64,000 nt of DNA from CAWBQO01 sp963790965 (lineage in GTDB: Bacteria > Bacteroidota > Rhodothermia > Rhodothermales > DASSAV01): contig CAWBQO010000001.1 in assembly GCA_963790965.1 (NCBI GenBank), positions 310,001 to 374,000 of the forward strand, given 5' to 3'. The notes under the pieces are model-generated. The model searched no databases and was not told the DNA's origin. It saw only the letters and a list, made by a program, of their open reading frames with translations. The position numbers were made by a program, and so were the translations under genes. Shown here in pieces: positions 25,592 through 35,197 of this stretch (the stretch's first letter is position 1; each line of letters opens with the position of its first letter).

Positions 25592-26778
25592 GGTGCCATC
25601 CGCCCCTCCGGTGCCGATTCAGCCAGATGCTCTGCCAGACGCGCGTCGTTGATGGGAAGGAGCGGCAATTTCTGAACGAGGCGGAAGAAGACGACCGACC
25701 ACAGCCCGCCTATGGCAAGGAAGAGTACCGGATCCAGCCATGAAACCCCTCCCCCTTCTACAAAGGACGGCTTGACGAGCCAGAGTACATCCACCACGCG
25801 CAGCACGAGCAGCGCCGCCGCGAGCGCCGAAAGCACCCGAACGGCGCGCTTGGCTTTGCGCGAAAGCAGCACAAAAAAGGGCGCGAAGAAATGAAAGACG
25901 ATCAACACCACCGCAGCCACCAACCACACCCCTTCGCGGTCAAGATACCACCCGATCTCCTGCGGCAGATTACCGGCCCAGATGATCAGAAACTGCGAGA
26001 AGGCGAAGTACGCCCACAACATGATAAAGGCCAGGAGCAGATTTCCGAGGCGGTGAAACTGCTCCGTAGTCGCCAGGTGTTCGGGCGCGTATCGCGCGGC
26101 GAGTAGTATACCAACGATGATGGCAGTGAGGACCTGCCCCACTGCGACCTGCGCGCCATAGATGGTCGAAAACCATTCCGACGAGAGGGACATTATCCAG
26201 TCGATGGCGGCGAAGGAGGCCGTAAGGAGAAAGAGGATCAGGCCGGGGGGCGCAAGCCGCCGCAGTCGCCCCATAAGCCGCATTGCCTGGCCGGTGTCGG
26301 TCGACCGGTCCTGCTCGGCCGACCACCGCCTGAGCAGCAACGCCAGCGCGATCCAGACGGCAAAGTACAAGATTGCGCGCACGGCGAAGAAGGGGCCGTT
26401 CAGGTAGCTCGTCCGGTGCCGCAGCACCTCGGAGGCAGTCAGGCGCTCGGGCTGCGCCCATGGATAAAGCGCGTCGAGTCCGAAGAGCAGTGGCACGAAA
26501 AGAAGCGCCATGAGCGGCAGCACCAACGCCCCCGCTTCCAGGAACCGCTGCAAAACAAACCCCCACCTGGCACCAAACACGTGGTGCATCAGCAGCAGGC
26601 CGAGACATCCGAGCGAAAGATTGGTCCAGAAAACATAGGCGAACAAGTACGACCGGAAGAAGGCGTCTGCGTCAAATACCAGCCCGGCTACGGCCACGAG
26701 GATGCCCACCAGCCCCGTCCCGAGCGCCAGACGGGGCGCGCGGCCTGCGTCCATCCGGAAGCGTTCATCTGCAGTCAT
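25588..26778 (-). CDS. actF: Alternative complex III membrane subunit ActF
   Basis: A 396-residue protein with about ten helices, matching the ActF/ActC-type integral subunits of the quinol:cytochrome c oxidoreductase. Recognisable stretches include SYLFAYVFWTNLSLGCLGLLL, ASFAAIDWIMSLSSEWFSTI, HRLGNLLLAFIMLWAYFAFS and FLIIWAGNLPQEIGWYLDR, all characteristic of ActF. In known ACIII structures ActF supports the complex and offers a proton half-channel. It overlaps actE by ATGA upstream and the small membrane protein gene downstream. The length fits the family. Confidence 0.93.
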   Translation of the reverse strand: MTADERFRMDAGRAPRLALGTGLVGILVAVAGLVFDADAFFRSYLFAYVFWTNLSLGCLGLLLMHHVFGARWGFVLQRFLEAGALVLPLMALLFVPLLFGLDALYPWAQPERLTASEVLRHRTSYLNGPFFAVRAILYFAVWIALALLLRRWSAEQDRSTDTGQAMRLMGRLRRLAPPGLILFLLTASFAAIDWIMSLSSEWFSTIYGAQVAVGQVLTAIIVGILLAARYAPEHLATTEQFHRLGNLLLAFIMLWAYFAFSQFLIIWAGNLPQEIGWYLDREGVWLVAAVVLIVFHFFAPFFVLLSRKAKRAVRVLSALAAALLVLRVVDVLWLVKPSFVEGGGVSWLDPVLFLAIGGLWSVVFFRLVQKLPLLPINDARLAEHLAESAPEGRMAP

Positions 26779-27398
26779 GGCGCAAGGGAATCAGGTGGTG
26801 AGTCATGCCCGCCGAGGAACGACCGCTCGGAGGGCGGCACATCGGCAGGCGTTGCATGACGGCTCCGTTGCAGCGCGAAGATATAGGCGGCAATCGCCCA
26901 GCGATCTTCCGGTTCGACCCTGGCGGCGTAGGGATACATGCGGCCGATGCCGTGTTCGATCACGCGGACGACATGCCCTGCGCTCATAGCCCGCAGCCTC
27001 GGCGAGTGAAACGTGGGCGGCGGCGTAAATCCACGCAAAACAACGATGCCGAAGCCGTCTCCCGTCAGTCCGTGGCAGGGCGAACAGTAAATGCCGTACC
27101 GCTCCCGGCCGCGCGCCATCACGGCTTCAGTGACGCGCATCGGGAAAGCCGTCTGCCCCTCGCGTACGTCCGCCGGCACGGGGGCCTCTGCATCGAACCT
27201 CGCAACCGTCCCCGACACGAGAGGCCGCGCCGAAAGGCTGTCCTCAAAGAACCGGTTTGCTTCGAGCGGTTCGTAGCGCGGCTGGTCGTACATACCCTGC
27301 CGGCATCCGGCAACGAGCATGGCCGCAGCAACCGAGGCGAACAGCACGAGATTGCGCCCTCCGGCAGGAAGATATGGAGGGCACCTACGGGTCCACAC
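26775..27398 (-). CDS. actE: Alternative complex III monohaem cytochrome c subunit ActE
   Basis: A 207-residue lipoprotein cytochrome. A hydrophobic leader with a lipobox (AAAMLVAGC) predicts lipid attachment at about Cys32, and one haem site, CSPCH, lies near residue 104 in RGRERYGIYCSPCHGLTGDG. The distal Met is probably in IGRMYPYA. It would carry electrons from the Fe-S/pentahaem part of ACIII toward the oxidase. It overlaps actD (14 bases) and actF (ATGA). The N-terminal 20 residues before the leader may be non-coding, with a later start possible. Confidence 0.92.
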   Translation of the reverse strand: MWTRRCPPYLPAGGRNLVLFASVAAAMLVAGCRQGMYDQPRYEPLEANRFFEDSLSARPLVSGTVARFDAEAPVPADVREGQTAFPMRVTEAVMARGRERYGIYCSPCHGLTGDGFGIVVLRGFTPPPTFHSPRLRAMSAGHVVRVIEHGIGRMYPYAARVEPEDRWAIAAYIFALQRSRHATPADVPPSERSFLGGHDSPPDSLAP

Positions 27399-27927
27399 GA
27401 TGCACCTCCACGGGATTTAGGTCCATGAGAAACCGGTACGTCTCGTCGATGCGGTAGCGTTCATCTTCCGACTCGATGACCAGGAAAAAACCGTCGCGCG
27501 AAGCATGCTCCCGGAATGCTTCCACATTGAACACCGGATGGTACGGCTGCGGCAAATGGTTGAGGACGAGCATTCCTATCACAGCCGACAGACCCGCAAT
27601 GAGCACCGTCAGTTCGAACGTGATGGGAATGAACGCCGGCCAGGAGTTGAGCGGCCGTCCGCCTACGTTCAGCGGATAGTCGATGACGGCGGAGTACCAC
27701 ATCATAAAGAAGCCTCCGACCGCTCCGACGATGCCGCCGATCAGCACGATGAGCGGAACGCGGGTGTGCCGCAGCCCGAGCGCGTCGGTAAGCCCCTCAA
27801 CGGGGAAGGGCGAGAACCCGTCCATGCGCCGGTAGCCGGCAGCTCTCGCGCGCCGTGCCGCCCGCACGAGCGCCTCCGCCGTGGCGAACTCCGCCATCAG
27901 ACCGAACGGACTCGTGATTTCGCTCAT
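27385..27927 (-). CDS. actD: Alternative complex III subunit ActD (DUF3341)
   Basis: A 180-residue protein of the DUF3341 family. A soluble N-terminal part (ATAEALVRAARRARAAGYRR, MDGFSPFPVEGLTDALGL) is followed by two membrane helices (about 62-84 and 98-120) separated by VIDYPLNVGGRPLNSWPAFI, and a short soluble end with GFFLVIESEDERY. Every one of these stretches is typical of ActD, which sits at the membrane face of ACIII next to ActC. It overlaps actC by ATGA and actE by 14 bases. Confidence 0.95.
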   Translation of the reverse strand: MSEITSPFGLMAEFATAEALVRAARRARAAGYRRMDGFSPFPVEGLTDALGLRHTRVPLIVLIGGIVGAVGGFFMMWYSAVIDYPLNVGGRPLNSWPAFIPITFELTVLIAGLSAVIGMLVLNHLPQPYHPVFNVEAFREHASRDGFFLVIESEDERYRIDETYRFLMDLNPVEVHRVDP

Positions 27928-29345
27928 GTCTTGTCCCCGGCTTTTTGCTGCTCGTGCAGCAGTTCCTTCACTTCAAACATCGTGATCATGGGAAGGAGCC
28001 GCACGAACAGGAACAGTAGCGCAACGAAGAGGCCCATGCTTCCCGCAAGCGTCGCCCAGTCCCACACCGTGCCGTGGAACATTCCCCACGACGAGGGCAG
28101 AAAGTCGCGGTGTAGACTCGTAACGACGATGACGTATCGCTCCAGCCACATGCCAATGTTCACGATGATCGACACGATGAAGAGCAGCACGGTGCTCGCG
28201 CGCACCCGCTTCAACCAGAGCACTTGCGGCAGGACGAGGTTGCACGTTATGAGCGTCCAGTACACCGGAGCGTAGGGGCCGGACATGCGGTTGATCATCA
28301 TGTAGCTCTCGAAGGGATCGCCGCTGTAGAAGGCCATGAAGGTCTCCATAACGTAGCCGTAGCCCACCATGAGGCCTGTGGCGAGCATTATCTTCGCCAT
28401 GTATTCCAAATGACGATGGGTAATAAAGGCCTTCATGCCATAGAGGCGTCTCAGCGGGATGACGAGCGTCAGCACCATCGCAAACCCTGAATAGATCGCT
28501 CCTGCAACGAAGTACGGCGGGAAAATGGTCGAATGCCACCCCGGCACAATGGCGATGGCAAAGTCGAACGAGACGACGCTGTGAACCGACACCACGAGCG
28601 GCGTCGCAAGGCCCGCCAGGAGCAAATACGCGGATTGATGCCGGTGCCAGTGCCGCGCCGATCCGCGCCAGCCCAGCGCCAGGACACCAAACATCTTTTG
28701 CTTCCAGCGCGTCTCCGCCTTGTCCCGCATGGTGGCCGCGTCCGGTATGAGGCCGATGTACCAGAAGATGAGCGATATGACGAGGTATGTGGTCACGGCG
28801 AACATATCCCACACGAGCGGACTGCGCCACTGCGGCCAGAGACCCATCGTGTCCGGATAGGGCGCGAGCCAGTAGAACACCCACGGGCGGCCCAGATGAA
28901 GGATCGGGAAGAGGCCGGCGCAAGCTACCGCGAAGAGGGTCATCGCCTCAGCAAAGCGGTTGATGGAGTTGCGCCACTGCTGATGCAGCAGCAGCAAAAT
29001 GGCGGAAATGAGCGTTCCGGCGTGCCCGATCCCGATCCACCAGACGAAGTTCGCGATGGCAAAACCCCACGCCACCGGAATGTTGATGCCCCAGATACCA
29101 ACGCCTCGGGCGAACAGGTAGGTAATCGCGTAGAAGAGCAGGAGAACGAGGCCGAAGGACAGGCCGAAAACGAGGTACCAGAGCGGCGGCGGTCTGCGGT
29201 AGAGCGGCACGCGGCCGATCCGGTCCGTGATCGTCCCGTAAGTCTCCCCGGAAGCCAATAGAGGAGGCCGCGTGATCTCGCCGCGGAGGTCCACGCCGTC
29301 GCCGGCCATCCCGTCACCGGAAGCTATGTCTTTGGTCTTGTTCAA
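27924..29345 (-). CDS. actC: Alternative complex III NrfD-like quinol-oxidising subunit ActC
   Basis: A 473-residue membrane protein with ten helices of the NrfD/PsrC family. Features include INIPVAWGFAIANFVWWIGI, GHAGTLISAILLLLHQQWR, DMFAVTTYLVISLIFWYIGL and FDFAIAIVPGWHSTIFPPYF, the last two being strongly conserved in ActC. This subunit is thought to carry the quinol-binding site facing the periplasm and a proton channel. It overlaps actD by ATGA; actB lies 184 bases upstream. The length is usual for the family. Confidence 0.95.
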   Translation of the reverse strand: MNKTKDIASGDGMAGDGVDLRGEITRPPLLASGETYGTITDRIGRVPLYRRPPPLWYLVFGLSFGLVLLLFYAITYLFARGVGIWGINIPVAWGFAIANFVWWIGIGHAGTLISAILLLLHQQWRNSINRFAEAMTLFAVACAGLFPILHLGRPWVFYWLAPYPDTMGLWPQWRSPLVWDMFAVTTYLVISLIFWYIGLIPDAATMRDKAETRWKQKMFGVLALGWRGSARHWHRHQSAYLLLAGLATPLVVSVHSVVSFDFAIAIVPGWHSTIFPPYFVAGAIYSGFAMVLTLVIPLRRLYGMKAFITHRHLEYMAKIMLATGLMVGYGYVMETFMAFYSGDPFESYMMINRMSGPYAPVYWTLITCNLVLPQVLWLKRVRASTVLLFIVSIIVNIGMWLERYVIVVTSLHRDFLPSSWGMFHGTVWDWATLAGSMGLFVALLFLFVRLLPMITMFEVKELLHEQQKAGDKT

Positions 29346-29529
29346 CAGCGTGTCCTACCCGGCTGCCATCCTGCATGATCGATCTTTACCTATGCCCCGC
29401 CAGAGCATCAACGGTATTCTATCCTGTATCCTATTCCGCCGAAAGCGCGCGCAACCAGGCCCGCTGCCGGGGAGCTGGTCTTCCGTTGCGCGATTTGCCG
29501 ATTGCCAAACCTGATTTTCCATTCGTGTT

Positions 29530-32500
29530 TTACCCCTCGCCATCCGTCTCTCGGTTCCGCACCCGGGCGAGGTAAGTGGTGCGGGGGCGCGTGTTCAGCT
29601 CCGCCAGCAAGCCGTAGTTGAGCGGACTGGCCTTCGCCCGCGTTGCAGCGGACGACGCGTCGTTCAGGTCTCCAAAAAGAATTGCGTTGGTCGGGCACGT
29701 CTGCGCGCACGCGGGCACGACCTCGCCGTCGCGAATCCGGCGATCCTCCGTCTCCGCCGCGATGCGCGCCGCGCTGATGCGCTGGACGCAGTAGGTACAT
29801 TTCTCCATCACCCCGCGCGTCCGGACCGTCACGTTGGGGTTCTGGAGCATTTTGAGCGTAGCATCTTTGATGGTGGCATACGGCAGAAAGTTGAAACGGC
29901 GCACTTTGTACGGACAGTTGTTTGAGCAGTAGCGCGTCCCGATGCACCGGTTGTAGACCATCACGTTCAGTCCCTCGGCGTCGTGTACGGTGGCCGCCAC
30001 CGGGCACACCAGTTCACAGGGCGCTTTCTCGCAGTGCATACATGGAACCGGTTGAACGACCATGCGCGGCTCCTCCGGATCCCCTTCGTAATAGCGGTCC
30101 ACCCGGATCCAGTGCATGGCCCGGCCCGCCATCACCTGCTCCTTGCCTACGGTTGGGATGTTGTTCTCCGCCTGGCAGGCGGTAATGCACGCATTGCACC
30201 CGATGCACGTCGTCAGGTCGATGGCCATTCCCCACTTGTACCCGTTGTATTCGTACTCGGGGTAGAGCGATTCCTCCGGGGCCGGTGTGTCGATCCTGCG
30301 CTGCACGAAGTTCGGCGCGCGTCTGAAGGTCTCGAGGGTACCCTCGACGATCAGGTCCCGGCCGTGCATGTTATACTGATGTTCCGTGACGGCGAGCGGG
30401 CGCTTGCCCGGGAGCTTGCTCACCGTCAAACCCTTGCCGCCCCAGAGCGCTTCGGAGGGCCGAAAGCGGTAGGCGCTGAACCCGACGCCCGTGGCCACCT
30501 CCCCGGCGTGCTCCCTGCCGTAGCCGAGATGAACCGTCACGCTGCTTTCGGCATGACCGGGCACGATCAGGACCGGCACCTCGACGCTGCGCCCGCGGAA
30601 GGTGAGCGCGACGACGTCCTCGTTCTCGAGGCCCAGCCGGAGCGCGGTGGCCGGACCCATACAAGCCGCATTGTCCCAGGTTAGCGTCGTGACCGGCCGG
30701 GGCAGCTCTTGCAGCCATGCGTTTCCTGCAAACGATCCGTCCCAGACACTTGCATCCGGCTGGAAGAGGAGGTCGAGGTCCCCGTCCTCGCTCGCAAACG
30801 GAAGTGGCTGAGGGCCGGTCGAGCCGGAGGGTTCGGTGGCGGCCCGGTCCGGCTGCGGAACCGCAGCAGCGGGCCGCACGGCTACCGGGTTTGCCGCCGG
30901 AAGAACGCCCGCCTCCGGCGCGCTCGTCCCCGCCTCTGCCGGTGCGCGCAGATCCCCTTCGGCCACGACGCCGCGGCGGAGCGACCTGTACCAAAACGCA
31001 TCGAAGTCCCCCGCAACCCGGCTCCGCCAGTAATCTTGCAGGATGCTAAAGCCCGACTTGCCGGGTTCGCCGAGCAGGACCGAGAGCAGTTCTATGGGCG
31101 AGGTGCTGTCGTAGAGAGGCGCGATGAGCGGCTGCATGAGGCCAACTTGCCCGCCCGTCGCCCGAAGGTCTCCCCACGACTCGAGATAGTGGGACTCCGG
31201 GAGATGCCACTGGCACCATCGCGCTGTCTCGTCACGGTAGAGTCCCTGGTGTATGCGAAGGCGCACCTTCTCCATGGCCTCGCGGAAGTTGAAGTCGGCG
31301 GGCGCGTCGTAGACCGGATTCGAACCAAGAACGACGAGCCGGTCTACCGCGCCGCGGTTCATGTCCGCGACGAGCCGTCCGAGCGAGGCGGCCGGGTCTT
31401 CGGGCGAAGCCGCGACCGGTGCGGCGTACCCGACGGTCTGCCCGACGTTGCCCAGCGCCTCGTTCAGACTCCGCGCGAGCGCATGAACCTCAGGCGGCGC
31501 GTACGGCCCTGCAACGACGACTCCTGATCCCCGGTGCGCGCGCAAGTCGGCCGCCGCCTTTCCGATCCAGGATGCCGTCGCATCCTGATCTCCAACTTCG
31601 CCGCCGACGGCCCGCGTCAGGGCTTCCGCGAGACGGACAAGCTCCCGGGGACGCACGCGCAACCGGTAGTCCGCCGTCATGCCGGTCATCGACGGCATCG
31701 TTTCGGCCACGTACAGGCGGCTCATTTCGGCGGACTGATTCCAGACCCTGCGACGCTGCATGAACGCCCTGCCGTGCCGCACCTGGGCCGGGCCGGGTCC
31801 GAGGAAGTCCGCGCCCAGAGAGACGACGACTGCCGCCCGGTCGAAGCTATACAGGGCGTTTTCTGCCGCGCCCGGCGTGCTGAAGACCGGCTCCCACTGG
31901 TGCCACTGCGCCTCGGGGAGCATTTGCAAGAGCCGCTGAATCTGCGCCGTGATCGTCGGCGAGGTGACGCGCCCGGTCAGCAAGCGAAGCCCGCGGCCGG
32001 CCGTGCGATGCAGTTGCCGGATCTCCTCGTCGATCTCGGCGAGGAAGAGATCCCACGTGACGATCCGCTCCACGTTCACAATCGTCTGCGACCGGTTAGG
32101 GTCGTAGAGCGTCAACACGGACGCCTGCGCAAAGGCATCGGCCGCCCCGAGGCTGTCCGGATGATCCGGATTGCCCTCGATCTTCGTCGGACGGCCTTCG
32201 TGGCTTTCGACCAGCACGCCGCGCCCGTAGCCGCCGAGCGGCATAACCGTGGCAAAGAAGAGCGGCTTTCCCGGCACGACGCGCTCCGGGGACTGCACGT
32301 ATGGGACGATCCATTCCTCCGGCTGGCGCGTAACGCAGCCCGTGAGGCCCGCCAGCGCAAGCGACGCGCTCGCAGTCTTGAGAAAGCCGCGGCGGCTCAT
32401 GCCCTCCGGCCACTCGGAGGCCCCTTCCGGAAACTCCCGGAAGGCCGCCTGCGCGTAGGCCTCCTCCCCGTTGCGCTCTGACAGGCTCCGCCAGTGGGCG

Positions 32501-32580
32501 CCGAACGAAACTGCACGTCCGGGGGCATCCGTGCCCGGTTGCGTCGCCTTTGGCGGAAGCCCTTTACCGCTCTTGGTCAC
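29530..32580 (-). CDS. actB: Alternative complex III Fe-S subunit ActB (molybdopterin-oxidoreductase-like)
   Basis: A 1,016-residue periplasmic protein. A twin-arginine-like export signal (MSRRGFLKTASASLALAGL, about residue 60) follows a cytosolic leader typical of ActB. Residues ~100-740 form the B1 domain related to molybdoenzymes but without a recognisable cofactor-binding Cys/Ser. The C-terminal B2 domain is a four-cluster ferredoxin with TTCIGCNACITACQ (about 785), CMHCEKAPCELVCP (about 845), NRCIGTRYCSNNCPYK, CTYCVQRI and CAQTCPTNAI. It passes electrons between the quinol site and the pentahaem ActA. The window shows an intact frame over its whole length. Ser/Pro-rich linker at about 555-600. 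Confidence 0.95.
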   Translation of the reverse strand: MTKSGKGLPPKATQPGTDAPGRAVSFGAHWRSLSERNGEEAYAQAAFREFPEGASEWPEGMSRRGFLKTASASLALAGLTGCVTRQPEEWIVPYVQSPERVVPGKPLFFATVMPLGGYGRGVLVESHEGRPTKIEGNPDHPDSLGAADAFAQASVLTLYDPNRSQTIVNVERIVTWDLFLAEIDEEIRQLHRTAGRGLRLLTGRVTSPTITAQIQRLLQMLPEAQWHQWEPVFSTPGAAENALYSFDRAAVVVSLGADFLGPGPAQVRHGRAFMQRRRVWNQSAEMSRLYVAETMPSMTGMTADYRLRVRPRELVRLAEALTRAVGGEVGDQDATASWIGKAAADLRAHRGSGVVVAGPYAPPEVHALARSLNEALGNVGQTVGYAAPVAASPEDPAASLGRLVADMNRGAVDRLVVLGSNPVYDAPADFNFREAMEKVRLRIHQGLYRDETARWCQWHLPESHYLESWGDLRATGGQVGLMQPLIAPLYDSTSPIELLSVLLGEPGKSGFSILQDYWRSRVAGDFDAFWYRSLRRGVVAEGDLRAPAEAGTSAPEAGVLPAANPVAVRPAAAVPQPDRAATEPSGSTGPQPLPFASEDGDLDLLFQPDASVWDGSFAGNAWLQELPRPVTTLTWDNAACMGPATALRLGLENEDVVALTFRGRSVEVPVLIVPGHAESSVTVHLGYGREHAGEVATGVGFSAYRFRPSEALWGGKGLTVSKLPGKRPLAVTEHQYNMHGRDLIVEGTLETFRRAPNFVQRRIDTPAPEESLYPEYEYNGYKWGMAIDLTTCIGCNACITACQAENNIPTVGKEQVMAGRAMHWIRVDRYYEGDPEEPRMVVQPVPCMHCEKAPCELVCPVAATVHDAEGLNVMVYNRCIGTRYCSNNCPYKVRRFNFLPYATIKDATLKMLQNPNVTVRTRGVMEKCTYCVQRISAARIAAETEDRRIRDGEVVPACAQTCPTNAILFGDLNDASSAATRAKASPLNYGLLAELNTRPRTTYLARVRNRETDGEG

Positions 32581-32658
32581 CTTCTTTCTTCCTCTTCATT
32601 TACCCAACTTCTTTATAGAAACAGCTTCGTTTCTGCCCGCTCGCCGTTCGCCACTCCC

Positions 32659-33318
32659 TTACCGGTGGCAGATGGAACAGTCCGTGAGATGGTCTTTCTT
32701 GATGCCGTACTCGGCCACGAGGCGTTTGCCCAGTTTCTGCTGATTTTCAGACGCCACGTAGCCCATCGTGAACACCTCCGATCGCGGCCGGACGTACGTC
32801 TCCGGCGCGCGGTGACAATCGAGGCACCACTTCATGTAGAGAGTATTCGTTTTCCAGGTAAGCGGCATCTTGTCTACACGCCCATGGCACGTCTCGCAGG
32901 CGACGCCTTTCGAGACGTGGATGCTATGGTTGAAGTAGACAAAGTCCGGCAGGTCATGGACGCGCGCCCATTTGAGCGGCGTGTCCGTGCGATAACTCTC
33001 CCGAACCGGTGCCAGCATGGCGCTGTTCGTCCAGATCTGCGAGTGGCAGGTCATGCACGTTTCCGTAGGAGGCATACCGGCAAACGACGCCTTTTCAACC
33101 GACGTATGGCAGTACCGGCAATCGAGACCAACATCCCCCACATGATGCTGATGGCTGAATGGCACGGGCTGTTCGACGGGCTTTCCTACAGCGGTGGCGA
33201 AGGAGGACCAGACGTCCAGCACCGCCACCGCCCAGACCACAACGACGAGCGTCAGGAGCCCGCCGATAATGCTCATGCGCGCAAAGGCATTCGCAGATGG
33301 ACGGAATAGCTGTGCCAT
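32659..33318 (-). CDS. actA: Alternative complex III pentahaem cytochrome c subunit ActA
   Basis: A 219-residue multihaem cytochrome with one N-terminal membrane anchor (about 15-38). Five CxxCH sites are present: CRYCH, CMTCH, CETCH, CLDCH and CSICH, the last at the extreme C-terminus, matching the pentahaem ActA of Rhodothermus. It receives electrons in ACIII and hands them on to ActE or the oxidase. The Met at 33318 (MAQLFRPSANAFARMS) is chosen over an upstream Met at 33396, since it gives a short cytosolic leader before the anchor and follows a GGGGG-containing site. It is the first gene of the operon, so the operon promoter should lie in 33319-33700. Confidence 0.94.
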   Translation of the reverse strand: MAQLFRPSANAFARMSIIGGLLTLVVVVWAVAVLDVWSSFATAVGKPVEQPVPFSHQHHVGDVGLDCRYCHTSVEKASFAGMPPTETCMTCHSQIWTNSAMLAPVRESYRTDTPLKWARVHDLPDFVYFNHSIHVSKGVACETCHGRVDKMPLTWKTNTLYMKWCLDCHRAPETYVRPRSEVFTMGYVASENQQKLGKRLVAEYGIKKDHLTDCSICHR

Positions 33319-34083
33319 GTTGCTGCCCCCGGAACGGGAGAAGAAGATCCACCGCCGGGTCATTCTGGAGACGATCCCGTCCTTCGAGAGGATCAAGCTC
33401 CGGCCCGCCCTACAAGCTTACGGATTTTGCAGGTGCATATCCACGCTTCAGCATAGTAGCTTGTAAACTCCATGCAACACCCTCCGCCATCAGCGGCCGT
33501 GACTGAATGTCCACCCGCGCTTTCCCTGCGTTAACGGATACCCATCACTCTGCGGCGCAAGTCGCTCCGCAGATCGCCACGCACCACTTCATTCTTTAGC
33601 GCACACCCGAGGTGTCTGCCGGAGGTTGTCCGACGCCGCGTAGCACCAGCCCGCGCGCCGAGCCATTGCGCTCGTAGGGCGGACACCTACAGACAAAAGC
33701 GCTTTCCCACATGCCCTCTTCCACCGACTATTCTACACAGCCCCTTAGCTTTCGAAAAAGGCAGATCCTTCACTGCGTTATAGATGACAAGCAAAGATAT
33801 AAGAAGGCTGTTGATATACCGTCGACGGGATACATCACGGATGTACGGGGCGATGTACGTGATTGGAAGGTCGTCTAACACCACCTTGAATCCCCCTCAA
33901 GGGGGAGGTCGCGTGCGTGCTTTGGTCCATATCGCCGGCTACATACAGCGCCTTCGATCATTTCAGCAGCCTTATAATCCCCCGAACTGCGGTTCGAAAC
34001 GCCGCAGACAGGCGGCGGGCCGGAGGGGCGGAGCTTGAGAGCATGGCGGGGAAGGTGCCTTGGGCCTTGCGCCAATGCCGGCC
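33319..34083. other. Long intergenic region upstream of the respiratory operon
   Basis: No gene is supported in these 765 bases. The part next to actA should carry the operon promoter. A perfect TCCCCC-TCAA-GGGGGA palindrome lies near 33891-33906, and GCCGGCC-TTAT-GGCCGG at 34077-34093 overlaps the end of the DUF411 gene and may terminate the copper transcript. The short open frames on both strands have no protein-like features. Confidence 0.5.
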
Positions 34084-34596
34084 TTATGGCCGGTGCTGCG
34101 CAAAGACGTCGTTGCCCTCCGGACCGAACGCGATTACTTCATACGGCTGCGGGTTGGGGCCTTCCATGCCGGGCGAACCGATCGGCATTCCGCCTACGGC
34201 AATGCCGGCGACGCCCGCAGGCCGCTCGGCCAGCAGCCGCTTCACGTCTTCGGCCGGAACGTGCCCCTCAACGACGTAGCCATCCACGACGCCCGTGTGG
34301 CAAGACGTGAGGGAAGTCGGCACGCCGTGCTCCCGCTTGATGTCGGTCAGATTGTTCACGTTGACGGTCTTCACCTGGAAGCCGGTCGCCTCGAGGTGCT
34401 CGACCCACCCCTCGCAGCAGCCGCACGTGGGAGTCTTGTACACGGTCACTACGGGGAGGTCGGCCGTGGTCACCGGCGTCTCGATCGCCCCGGAAGGATT
34501 TTCGGCAGAAGCAGCCGGTTCATCGGAGCGGGCGCAGCCGGCCAGCACGCCGGCCGTAACGAAGAGGAGCGCAAAGGCGAAAATGAGGCGTTTCAT
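34084..34596 (-). CDS. DUF411 metal-binding lipoprotein
   Basis: A 170-residue exported protein. A leader with the lipobox LAGC near residue 20 predicts lipid anchoring. The mature part contains the DUF411 signature, VYKTPTCGCCEGWVEHLEA (near residues 51-69), with the CGCC metal motif, and a second part VPTSLTSCHTGVVDGYVVEGHVP that carries Cys and His residues. DUF411 proteins are linked to periplasmic copper or other metal handling. It is the last gene of the copper locus, 74 bases after the cupredoxin gene, with a strong hairpin in the gap. The length is usual for the family. Confidence 0.9.
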   Translation of the reverse strand: MKRLIFAFALLFVTAGVLAGCARSDEPAASAENPSGAIETPVTTADLPVVTVYKTPTCGCCEGWVEHLEATGFQVKTVNVNNLTDIKREHGVPTSLTSCHTGVVDGYVVEGHVPAEDVKRLLAERPAGVAGIAVGGMPIGSPGMEGPNPQPYEVIAFGPEGNDVFAQHRP

Positions 34597-34611
34597 GGTT
34601 CATGGTTCTGT

Positions 34612-34637
34612 GGTGGGCAGGATGTCCCCTGCCCACC
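34612..34637 (-). terminator. Perfect 10-bp hairpin between the cupredoxin and DUF411 genes
   Basis: GGTGGGCAGG (34612-34621) and CCTGCCCACC (34628-34637) with loop ATGTCC. It lies just before the DUF411 start in the direction of transcription. With no T-run it may be a processing or partial-termination site. Confidence 0.5.
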
Positions 34638-34670
34638 GGGTACTAAGGGAAACGTACAACGGGACGCGGG

Positions 34671-35138
34671 TTACGAGCGGACGAGGATGGCACCCTTCAG
34701 CATGTTCATTCCGCAGAGAAAGGTGTAGTTGCCGCTCTCGGTGGGCGTAAACTCAATCGCGACGGCTTCATTCAGCGGCAAGTCCGTCGGCTCGATGCCG
34801 AACTCCGGAATCTTGACCTGAAAAGCGCAGCCGCCTTCCTCCGTGCGCGTGAAAACGAGCCGCGCCGGGACGCCCGCCCGCAGCGCAAGGCTGTCGGTTT
34901 TGAAGCCGGTCTTGCCCACCTCAATGTTGACCACCTGCACGCCGTCTACGATCTCTGCCTGAGCAGCCCCGGACACTGCCTGCGCGCTGTGTTCGTGTTG
35001 CATGGTGCCGTGCATGGCATGATCCATCGGCATGGTGTGGCCTTTCGGCATGGCGTGGCCGTCGTGCGACTGCGCTGCGGCGTTTCCGGCTGCGAGAAGG
35101 AACAGGCTCGCAAAGAGGGTTACGATGAGATTCTTCAT
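34671..35138 (-). CDS. Periplasmic cupredoxin-like protein with His/Met-rich leader
   Basis: A 155-residue exported protein with signal peptide (IVTLFASLFLLAAGNAAAQ). A His/Met-rich stretch follows (HDGHAMPKGHTMPMDHAMHG), typical of low-affinity copper binding, then a plastocyanin-like domain. The latter has GGCAFQVKIPEFGI and ends YTFLCGMNMLKGAILV. The spaced Cys and the CGMNM motif match the COG4633-type cupredoxins found with copper-efflux pumps. The domain is a close paralogue of the C-terminus of the neighbouring CusB-like adaptor. It may bind Cu+ or Ag+ in the periplasm and hand it to the pump. It lies 59 bases after cusA. Confidence 0.88.
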   Translation of the reverse strand: MKNLIVTLFASLFLLAAGNAAAQSHDGHAMPKGHTMPMDHAMHGTMQHEHSAQAVSGAAQAEIVDGVQVVNIEVGKTGFKTDSLALRAGVPARLVFTRTEEGGCAFQVKIPEFGIEPTDLPLNEAVAIEFTPTESGNYTFLCGMNMLKGAILVRS

Positions 35139-35197
35139 AGTAAGTAGCTATGGTTTCCCCTCGAAAGGGTGGTTGAAAGTACCGAATGATTTCGGCG

